From the NCBI GenBank assembly GCA_020723785.1, contig DYIH01000066.1:1-5242 (forward strand): a DNA stretch of 5,242 nucleotides, written 5' to 3'. Within the stretch, counting starts at the first letter, position 1; each line of letters starts with the position of its first letter. Of the stretch, positions 1 through 4,357 are shown piece after piece. The position numbers were made by a program, and so were the translations under genes. The notes under the pieces were generated by a model that searched no databases, was not told the origin of the DNA, and saw nothing but the letters and a program-made list of their open reading frames with translations. The DNA is from Thermaerobacter marianensis. GTDB lineage: Bacteria; Bacillota; Sulfobacillia; DYIH01.

Positions 1-1000
1 CCCGCTTGTCGCGCAGGATCTCGGGGACCTCGCCGTTGACGATGCGCTGGGCCAGGCCCTCGACGATGGCCGTCTTGCCGACGCCCGGTTCGCCGATGAG
101 CACCGGGTTGTTCTTGGTGCGGCGGGAGAGGATCTCGATGGTCGTCTCGATCTCCTCGGCGCGGCCGATGACCGGGTCGAGCTTGCCCTGGCGGGCCAGG
201 GCGGTCAGGTCGCGGGAGAACTTGTCGAGGTGCGGCGTATGGCTGGGTCCCTCGACCCGGCCATCTCTGGCGCCCCGGCCCACGGTGCGCACCGTCTGCT
301 GGCGAAGCGCCTGCGGAGTCAGGCCGTACTTGCGGAGGATGTCACCCGCCAAGCCGTCCTGCTCCTCGGCCAGGCCGATGAGCAGGTGTTCCGGCCCGAC
401 GTAGCCGTGGCCCAGGTCGCGGGCGGCGCCGATGGCCAGTTCAAGCGCCGTCTTGACGCGGGGGGAGACGGATATCTCCACCGGGCCGCGCTCGTCCCGC
501 GCCTCGCGGGCGGCCTGCTCGTCCTTGGGGGCGTTGTATTCTATGTAGCCTTTGAGGTCGGTCACGTTGATCTTGAAGGGCTTGAGTATCTCCTGGACGA
601 TGTCGCTCTCGGCCAGGGCATAGAGGAGGTGCTCGGTGTCCACCTCGCGGCGGCCGAAGTCCAACGCTGTCTGGGCGGCGTTTTGCAAGAGGTAACGGGC
701 GTGGTCGCTGAGGAAGCGGTCGATGTCGACCGCCTCCCGGCGGCGGAGGCGCCGGGGACGCAGGGCCTCCCCCGCCTCCGGGAAAAAGGGATCGAAGTCG
801 CCCGCGCCGAGACCTCCGCCCAGGAAGTCGTCGAAGAGCCCGACGAAGAGGGACTCGAAGGGCGAGAGGTGCGTCCGCCCGCTCAGGCGGGCGTAGTCTT
901 CCTCGCAGACGTTGTAGGTCCGCCGGCGCCCGTTGCGGATCAGCGTCAGCCGCGCCGTCGCCGGGCGTTCGCCGCAGATGTCGCAGAACACCGTTCCCAT
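1..1000 (-). CDS. clpC: ClpC-family AAA+ unfoldase with N-terminal zinc finger (N-terminal part, cut by window edge)
   Basis: An open minus-strand frame runs without a stop from ATG at 998-1000 to the window edge, giving 333 residues of a protein that is normally about 800. Residues 5-36 form a small McsA/ClpE-like zinc finger (C6, C9, C32, with D35 where a fourth Cys is usual). A Gly/Phe-rich linker covers about 48-78. Two Clp N-terminal repeats follow at about 92-155 and 176-235, each with an EHLLxxLAE-type signature (123-131, 204-212). The first AAA+ module starts near 257, with DPVIGR at 275-280 and Walker A GEPGVGKT at 303-310. Family knowledge: such ATPases unfold proteins and feed them to ClpP in the cytoplasm. 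The start is supported by GAGGGGG about 8 nt upstream. Double N-repeats favour ClpC over ClpE, which has a similar finger but lacks these repeats. The second AAA+ module and ClpP-binding loop lie outside the window. Confidence 0.95.
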   Translation of the reverse strand, partial: MGTVFCDICGERPATARLTLIRNGRRRTYNVCEEDYARLSGRTHLSPFESLFVGLFDDFLGGGLGAGDFDPFFPEAGEALRPRRLRRREAVDIDRFLSDHARYLLQNAAQTALDFGRREVDTEHLLYALAESDIVQEILKPFKINVTDLKGYIEYNAPKDEQAAREARDERGPVEISVSPRVKTALELAIGAARDLGHGYVGPEHLLIGLAEEQDGLAGDILRKYGLTPQALRQQTVRTVGRGARDGRVEGPSHTPHLDKFSRDLTALARQGKLDPVIGRAEEIETTIEILSRRTKNNPVLIGEPGVGKTAIVEGLAQRIVNGEVPEILRDKR

Positions 1001-1020
1001 CGACCGTTCCCCCTCGTCGC

Positions 1021-1036
1021 GATCCCGGCCGGGATC
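1021..1036 (-). repeat. Perfect 16-bp palindrome in the clp leader
   Basis: GATCCCGGCCGGGATC is a perfect palindrome between the putative clp promoter and its ribosome binding site. In RNA it could form a compact GC-rich hairpin about 20 nt upstream of the start codon; in DNA it could be a dyad operator. No T-run follows on either strand, so it does not look like an intrinsic terminator. Its function is unknown. Confidence 0.6.
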
Positions 1037-1058
1037 ATTGTAATTTGTTCCCTCACCA

Positions 1059-1090
1059 ATTATACCGCGGCGGGGGCGGGGAGAACCACG
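1059..1090 (-). promoter_or_regulatory. Putative promoter of the clp gene
   Basis: On the minus strand a perfect TATAAT lies at 1059-1064, about 60 nt upstream of the clp start codon, in a short AT-rich patch within GC-rich DNA. The -35 region, around 1082-1088, is a poor match to TTGACA. No CtsR direct heptad repeats (GGTCAAA type) and no CIRCE inverted repeat (TTAGCACTC-N9-GAGTGCTAA) are visible, so the usual Firmicutes heat-shock operators of clp genes seem absent here. Confidence 0.5.
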
Positions 1091-1124
1091 GCGCCAAGGG
1101 ACTAGTCGGAAGTGCACCCGTACC

Positions 1125-1286
1125 GAGCCTGTCGCACAACCTTCGTTGAATGGGATGGGGATAGGGTCAGACCCAGAACGCACCCAGGTCCATCCGGGCA
1201 ACGGTGTCGATCAGGAACCAGACGAGATCCTTATCCGGCAACCGGTTCAGTCGCGCAGGCTGGGCGGCGGGTTGTGCGACAGGCTC
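1125..1286. mobile_element. Short MITE-like element or IS deletion derivative with 17-bp inverted ends
   Basis: GAGCCTGTCGCACAACC at 1125-1141 is the exact reverse complement of GGTTGTGCGACAGGCTC at 1270-1286. The inverted repeats bound 162 bp that carry a piece of transposase-like coding sequence on the minus strand. This is the architecture of a miniature element derived from an insertion sequence by internal deletion. A near copy of the right end, with one mismatch, lies at 1449-1465, so the element could instead extend to 1465. No clear target-site duplication is visible at either boundary, so the true limits are uncertain. Confidence 0.55.
1167..1260 (-). pseudogene. Transposase N-terminal remnant (IS1182-like)
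   Basis: The minus strand encodes RLNRLPDKDLVWFLIDTVAR followed by MDLGAFWV and a stop. The pattern LPxxxLVWFxxDxVxxMDLxAF resembles the N-terminal region of IS1182-type transposases (DUF772 group), in which a proline-containing start is followed by a helix ending in a MDLSAF-like motif. Only about 30 residues remain. The catalytic DDE domain is absent and the reading breaks at the palindrome GGGTCAGACCC. No start codon with a ribosome binding site is present, so this is a dead fragment. The family assignment is from memory of the motif. Confidence 0.55.
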
Positions 1287-1465
1287 ATTAACCAGGCGCA
1301 TGAACCGCGTCCGGAAAAGCTTGTGCGACAAGGCATTCCGGGCCCGCGCCAAGACCTTATTACTGTGGTGCATATCACCGTTATGCATAAGCATTGTGCA
1401 TGAGTCGCGCAAGCCTTGTGCGTCAAGGGTATGCAGACTCCGCGCCCAGGTTGTGAGACAGGCTC
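1270..1465 (+). repeat. Same-orientation copies of a TTGTGCGACA-type motif
   Basis: Four related copies occur in the same orientation: GGTTGTGCGACAGGCTC (1270-1286), CTTGTGCGACAAGGC (1320-1334), CTTGTGCGTCAAGGG (1415-1429) and GGTTGTGAGACAGGCTC (1449-1465). An inverted copy is at 1125-1141. Spacing is uneven and the sequence between copies is not repeated, so this is neither a CRISPR array nor a simple tandem repeat. Nested insertion-sequence ends, or multiple transposase binding sites near one end, would give this picture. Confidence 0.6.
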
Positions 1466-1528
1466 TCCTGAAACGGAAATCTGCTGACGCCGAGTGGATC
1501 GCCCGAGGGCGGTTGCGGAAATGTCGGC

Positions 1529-1585
1529 CGCGTCGGGGGTGAGACCCGCCCCGTCTTGCGCTCGTTCCGGCCTACCCCCGACGCG
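1529..1585 (-). repeat. 12-bp inverted repeat downstream of the HMA-like gene
   Basis: CGCGTCGGGGGT (1529-1540) and ACCCCCGACGCG (1574-1585) are perfect reverse complements separated by 33 nt. On the minus strand the repeat begins 14 nt past the stop codon of the HMA-like gene, so it could protect or end that transcript. No T-run follows the distal arm, so it does not meet the rule for an intrinsic terminator. It could equally be the arms of another decayed mobile element. Confidence 0.5.
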
Positions 1586-1599
1586 CGTTGGGTGCGGTT

Positions 1600-1839
1600 T
1601 CAGCGGGTAACGGGTTCGGCGGGAGCCTGCTGTATCCGGAACCCGGCTGTCTCCAGCGCCTTGGTCAACCTCTGGCGCTCCCACTGGGGCGCGTCGACCT
1701 CAACTTCCAACTGCTTGGCCATCAGGTCGGCCTGGGCCGCAAGCACGCCGGGGATGCTCCGCGCCGCCGCTTCTGCCCGCCGGCAGCAGTCCTCGTCGTC
1801 CAGGCCCTCCAAGCGGAATGCTATTGCTTCTGGTGCCAT
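1600..1839 (-). CDS. Small HMA-like (heavy-metal-associated) domain protein
   Basis: This complete 79-residue gene has a very strong ribosome binding site, AAAGGAGGTGA, at 1846-1856, ending 6 nt before its ATG. The protein fits the pattern of a single ferredoxin-like HMA domain: a first strand (IAFRLEGL, 6-13), a metal-loop position (DDEDCC, 14-19), a helix ending in IPGV (29-32), a second strand (AAQADLMAKQLEVEV, about 34-48), a helix and the ending ALETAGFRI (61-69). HMA proteins such as copper chaperones normally bind a soft metal through MxCxxC. Here the first Cys position is Asp and only the second Cys (C18) is kept, with an extra adjacent C19. The protein may therefore not bind copper in the usual way. 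It appears monocistronic, and no metal transporter or regulator is visible nearby. The fold assignment is inferred from sequence pattern only. Confidence 0.75.
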   Translation of the reverse strand: MAPEAIAFRLEGLDDEDCCRRAEAAARSIPGVLAAQADLMAKQLEVEVDAPQWERQRLTKALETAGFRIQQAPAEPVTR

Positions 1840-1845
1840 GTCCCT

Positions 1846-1856
1846 TCACCTCCTTT
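1846..1856 (-). promoter_or_regulatory. Strong ribosome binding site of the HMA-like gene
   Basis: AAAGGAGGTGA is almost fully complementary to the 3' end of 16S rRNA and lies 6 nt before the ATG at 1837-1839. It fixes the start and is the main reason to believe this short gene is real and well translated. Confidence 0.85.
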
Positions 1857-2140
1857 CGTTCTCGGTCGCCTGGGCGCCGTATGCAGGCTTGTACCACTGG
1901 CGCCACCAGGGCCTCCCGGGGCGGGCCGGGATGATGCCCCGCGGGTGATGAAACGGGTTGGATTGCCGTAAGCGGGAAAAGAGGAGGGCGCCCGGCCGAG
2001 GTTCGGATAGGCCGAGAAGAGTGCGCCGCGGGTGTAGCGATTCCTCCCGGAAGCGGGGGCCTGAAGCTCCCGTTCCCTTTCTGTTACGGGGTTGACGCGT
2101 GCAACGAACCGGCTGGATTCCCGGTGCCCTGGATCAACCT

Positions 2141-2275
2141 CTTGTCTCTATTGTCTCACACTGTCCGGCGCTTTCTTCCATAGCCCGGACAGGTCATTTT
2201 ATTAAAGGTTCGTTTTGGCTATGGAGTAAAAATTGTAAATGGCTCAATGTGGTGATTACCCCACCGCGCTCGGCA
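2141..2275. mobile_element. Possible insertion-sequence edge or remnant
   Basis: An AT-richer patch within GC-rich DNA contains TTGTCTCACA (2151-2160) directly followed by CTGTCCGG (2161-2168), whose reverse complement CCGGACAG is at 2185-2192. A run rich in A and T follows (2194-2242). The 9-mer TGTCTCACA is shared with the reverse complement of the repeat copy at 1449-1465. Such composition breaks with short inverted repeats are typical of insertion-sequence ends, but no transposase fragment is recognisable here, so the call is tentative. Confidence 0.3.
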
Positions 2276-2287
2276 CCACCTGCCAGG

Positions 2288-2455
2288 ATGGCCGAGTTCG
2301 CCGAGAAGCTGGCGGCCACGTTCGGCGTCTATGCCGAAGGAGCCAAGGGGAAGGTGAGCTTCCAGGACGTCCATACCTCCGGTAACGGTGAAAAATTGGT
2401 TGCGACCCTGGACGGTGTCGCCCGGGGAATAGGACGGGCTCTCCGGCCGGGGATG
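2288..2455 (+). pseudogene. Unidentified gene-like fragment without proper ends
   Basis: The plus strand reads MAEFAEKLAATFGVYAEGAK, then GKVSFQDVHTSGNGEKLVAT, then LDGVARGIGRAL. Most third codon positions are G or C and the sequence alternates plausible helix and strand, unlike the shuffled look of antisense frames. No ribosome binding site precedes the ATG, the frame continues upstream into the AT-rich patch, and downstream it has no stop before running antisense through the membrane protein gene. It is probably the interior of a gene cut at both sides, perhaps by insertion and deletion. I do not recognise the family. Confidence 0.35.
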
Positions 2456-2476
2456 CCGCCGCCCCCGTCCGCGGTC

Positions 2477-4009
2477 TCAATCGATCACCCGGAGCAGGAC
2501 CTCCACGGGGGCACGGTCGTCGGTCAGGAGCCTGGCGACGCTCAGGTCCGGCACATAGGCAACCAGGTCGGCGGCCCGCCGCAGGTGCTCCCGCCTCACG
2601 CCGCGCTGCTCCGCCGCGGCCATGGCCTGGGCCATGGCGGGAGGCGGGAGGGACCGGCCGGAACCGGCGAGCAGGACGATGCTGCGCAATTTCTCCGCAT
2701 TGCCTTCCCTGGCCCAGCCGGCGGCGAACACGTACCGTTCCGGGAAGACCTGGGCAACGGTGTGGTAGAAGGAGGCGAAAAGGGCGCTCCGTGGTCCCGC
2801 CAGCGCTCCGGCCACGTTGGCCGCCACCATGCCGTCACTCCGCAGGCGGCTGCGGACCAGTTCCAGGAATTCGCGTGTGGCCAGGTGAAAAGGGATGGCA
2901 TGGGCGTAATAGGCGTCGAGGACGATCAGGTCGTAACGGCGGTCGGTGGCCTCCAGGAAGCGGCGGCCGTCCTCGACGTAAACCCGCAGCCGCTCGTCCT
3001 CCGGCAGCGCGAAATAGCGGCGGGCCACCCGGACCACCTCGGGGTCGATCTCCACCACGTCGACCCTGGAATCGGGGTGGTCTTTCCAAATCTGTTTGGG
3101 GATCAGCCCGCCGCCCAGCCCGATCACCAGCACGTCCCGGATCCGGGGGCGGAGGGCGAAGCCCAGGTGAACGTAATCGGTGTAGTCGAAGACGCTCCGG
3201 AAAGGATCGTCCAGGGCCATGCCGCTTTGCCGTGAGTTGTCGAACAAGAGATAACGGGCGGCGTGGTCTTCGGTAACCCGGATGCGGTGGTAAATGCTAT
3301 CTTTCTGAAAGATCACCCTGGGCGCGGAGCTATCCCAGGCATTTTCAGCGCCCCGGCCGCCGTTGCCCGCCACCGGGTCCCGGCCGCCGGAGGCGAGGAC
3401 GAGGAACACGGCCGCCAGCGCCGGCAGAACGGCGATCCGCCGTGTCGTGGCCGTCGCCGCCAGGGCCAGCGCCGCCAGGAAGACCAAGCCGGCTCCGAGG
3501 ATGCGGATCAGTTGTGCGACGCCCAACCACGGGATCAAAAAGAATGCCGTGCCCAGGGTCCCGGCAACGCTGCCGGCGGCGGACAACGCGTACAGGACGC
3601 CGGCGGTGCGCCCCAGCGAGCCGCTTGCCGGCCCGCGCAGGCGGATCGCGTAGGGGGACACCATGCCCATGAGCAGGGTGGGGAGGAAAAACAGCCCCAT
3701 GGCGGTCGCGAGCGGCCCGAAGCGGGCATCGCCGCCTGCCATCCGGACGGCCGGGCCGACCAGGGAAGGGATGGCCCAGACCAACGCCCCGGCCGATAGC
3801 AGTATGACGGCGAGGGTGCCGGCGCGAGGCCGGGCATCGGCCAGGACGCCGCCCAGCCAGTAACCGACGGTCAGGGCGCCCAGGACCACCCCGATCAGGC
3901 TGCCCCAAACGAAGATCGAAGACCCGTATGACGGCGCCAGCACCCGGCTGCCCAGGATCTCCAGGCTCATCAGGATGGCCCCGCCGCAAAACACCACGGC
4001 CTGCAGCAC
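2477..4009 (-). CDS. Membrane protein fused to a spermidine-synthase-like AdoMet domain
   Basis: This complete 510-residue protein starts at GTG (4007-4009) with GGCAGGGA a few bases upstream. The N-terminal half is hydrophobic, with about seven membrane segments near residues 2-20, 32-56, 66-86, 98-120, 136-160, 166-188 and 190-208. It includes the family-typical SLEILGSRVLAPSYGSSIFV (15-34). A polar linker (209-229) leads to a cytoplasmic Rossmann-type domain with the nucleotide loop VIGLGGG (295-301), acidic VEIDPE (319-324), VEDGRRF (345-351) and LIVLDAYYAHAIP (361-373). This matches the proteins annotated as fused MFS/spermidine synthase. The catalytic DxxDPxGPAxxL-type loop of true SpeE is replaced by DAYYAHAIPFHL, so polyamine synthesis is doubtful; an AdoMet-dependent transfer near the membrane is more likely, substrate unknown. 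No speD or other polyamine gene is adjacent. Divergent from the aminotransferase gene. Confidence 0.9.
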   Translation of the reverse strand: MLQAVVFCGGAILMSLEILGSRVLAPSYGSSIFVWGSLIGVVLGALTVGYWLGGVLADARPRAGTLAVILLSAGALVWAIPSLVGPAVRMAGGDARFGPLATAMGLFFLPTLLMGMVSPYAIRLRGPASGSLGRTAGVLYALSAAGSVAGTLGTAFFLIPWLGVAQLIRILGAGLVFLAALALAATATTRRIAVLPALAAVFLVLASGGRDPVAGNGGRGAENAWDSSAPRVIFQKDSIYHRIRVTEDHAARYLLFDNSRQSGMALDDPFRSVFDYTDYVHLGFALRPRIRDVLVIGLGGGLIPKQIWKDHPDSRVDVVEIDPEVVRVARRYFALPEDERLRVYVEDGRRFLEATDRRYDLIVLDAYYAHAIPFHLATREFLELVRSRLRSDGMVAANVAGALAGPRSALFASFYHTVAQVFPERYVFAAGWAREGNAEKLRSIVLLAGSGRSLPPPAMAQAMAAAEQRGVRREHLRRAADLVAYVPDLSVARLLTDDRAPVEVLLRVID

Positions 4010-4086
4010 TGTGTTCCCTGCCTCGAACGTTACGGTATCATCCGGCGACGGCTGCTGCGATTTTCACTGAATGTTTCGTTCATTTG

Positions 4087-4115
4087 ATTATATCGTAAAA
4101 AAAGACGGCTTTTGG
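4087..4115 (-). promoter_or_regulatory. Putative promoter of the membrane/AdoMet-domain gene
   Basis: A perfect TATAAT on the minus strand at 4087-4092 lies about 78 nt upstream of the GTG start. The -35 region (about 4110-4115) overlaps the hairpin of an intrinsic terminator and does not match TTGACA well. If this promoter is used, it starts transcription just downstream of the terminator. Confidence 0.5.
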
Positions 4116-4121
4116 CGCCGT
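4097..4121 (-). terminator. Minus-strand intrinsic terminator between divergent promoters
   Basis: Reading the minus strand, ACGGC (4121-4117), a 7-nt loop and GCCGT (4109-4105) form a hairpin followed by C and seven T (4103-4097). The plus strand has no T-run after the same hairpin, so the direction is minus only. A second small inverted repeat, TATCTT/AAGATA (4121-4126 with 4138-4143), abuts it upstream. It could stop antisense transcription, end a small RNA, or act as an attenuator if a promoter lies farther upstream on that strand. Confidence 0.65.
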
Positions 4122-4185
4122 ATCTTCCGCCTTTGCAAAGATATGCCCCCACCATGCCCATGCTGTGTATAGTAAATAGTAAATG

Positions 4186-4214
4186 TTGAAACCTTGCGCA
4201 TTCGATGCTAACAT
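4186..4214 (+). promoter_or_regulatory. Putative promoter of the aminotransferase gene
   Basis: TTGAAA (4186-4191) and TAACAT (4209-4214) are separated by exactly 17 nt and fit the sigma-A consensus at five of six and four of six positions. Predicted transcription would begin near 4221, giving a leader of about 137 nt before the chosen start codon. ATGGCC-ATA-GGCCAT at 4213-4227 is a small dyad overlapping the -10 box and the start site, a possible operator. Confidence 0.5.
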
Positions 4215-4249
4215 GGCCATAGGCCATCCAGGCGGCCAGGGGCAGCATC
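4204..4249 (+). other. Possible folded leader segment before the terminator
   Basis: GATGCT (4204-4209) can pair with AGCATC (4244-4249), enclosing the ATGGCC-ATA-GGCCAT hairpin and the GC-rich segment at 4228-4243. This would be a compact multi-stem fold just before the terminator, but it would be transcribed whole only if transcription starts upstream of the proposed promoter. It is offered as an alternative reading and is not a recognised RNA family. Confidence 0.25.
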
Positions 4250-4252
4250 CGA

Positions 4253-4303
4253 CGGCCTCCCGTCTCCCGGCCGGGAGCGACGGGAGGTCGGGTTTTTGCT
4301 TTT
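4253..4303 (+). terminator. Strong leader terminator (probable attenuator) upstream of the aminotransferase gene
   Basis: The stem CCTCCCGTC (4256-4264) pairs perfectly with GACGGGAGG (4279-4287) and can be extended three pairs outward (4253-4255 with 4288-4290, one G-U). The inner TCCCGG/CCGGGA (4265-4276) is itself a palindrome. Five T (4293-4297) follow, then four more (4300-4303). No plus-strand gene ends upstream, so it can only stop transcripts that begin in the same intergenic region, which is the arrangement of transcription attenuation. I see no T-box AGGGTGGNACCGCG motif and no riboswitch class that I recognise. Confidence 0.75.
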
Positions 4304-4357
4304 CCTGCCGCCTGAGCCGGAGCAGTTCGCAAACCCACGAGGGGGATGACCGACCGC

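Larger units (their letters stand above)
1001..1599. other. Gene-free stretch with mobile-element debris
   Basis: No intact gene is supported between the clp start and the small HMA-like gene. Open frames on both strands overlap one another, lack ribosome binding sites and do not resemble known proteins, apart from one short transposase-like fragment (1167-1260). The stretch holds the clp promoter, an inverted-repeat-bounded element, scattered copies of a TTGTGCGACA motif, small palindromes (TTATGCATAA at 1381-1390) and a long-armed inverted repeat at 1529-1585. Confidence 0.6.
1857..2476. other. Intergenic stretch with degenerate sequence
   Basis: No intact gene is supported here. From 1857 to about 2140 the DNA is GC-rich and I see no RNA gene and no clear promoter for the HMA-like gene, which must nevertheless start in this area. 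From about 2140 to 2275 the composition becomes AT-richer with an inverted repeat. From 2288 to about 2450 a plus-strand frame has gene-like codon use but no proper ends. A long plus-strand frame (2099-3235) spans the area, but beyond 2476 it is only the antisense of the membrane protein gene. Confidence 0.55.

Noticed and set aside
230..1105. A 291-residue plus-strand open frame
   Set aside because: It is the antisense of the ClpC coding sequence, whose minus-strand frame carries Walker A, Clp N-repeats and a zinc finger.
1270..1465. CRISPR-like repeat spacing
   Set aside because: Copies are imperfect, spaced 35-95 nt apart irregularly, and one is inverted; they fit transposon ends better.
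1247..1684. A 145-residue minus-strand open frame overlapping the HMA-like gene
   Set aside because: No ribosome binding site and no recognisable domain. It overlaps the repeat region and the well-supported HMA-like gene in another frame.
2391..2421. Possible terminator for the membrane protein gene (GCGAC/GTCGC hairpin, then T5 on the minus strand)
   Set aside because: The stem is only five pairs with a 10-nt loop, and the T-run starts six or more bases after the stem, inside a gene-like fragment. Too weak to call.
2099..3235. A 378-residue plus-strand open frame
   Set aside because: From 2477 on it is the exact antisense of the membrane/AdoMet-domain gene, has no domain pattern and no ribosome binding site. 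Only its 2288-2455 part looks gene-like.
4183..4240. Possible leader peptide starting at ATG 4183 (MLKPCAF...)
   Set aside because: It begins inside the proposed promoter, has no ribosome binding site, shows no run of regulatory codons and continues out of frame into the aminotransferase gene.
4253..4303. T-box or known riboswitch expression platform
   Set aside because: No AGGGTGGNACCGCG motif and no recognisable aptamer core occurs upstream; only the terminator itself is supported.
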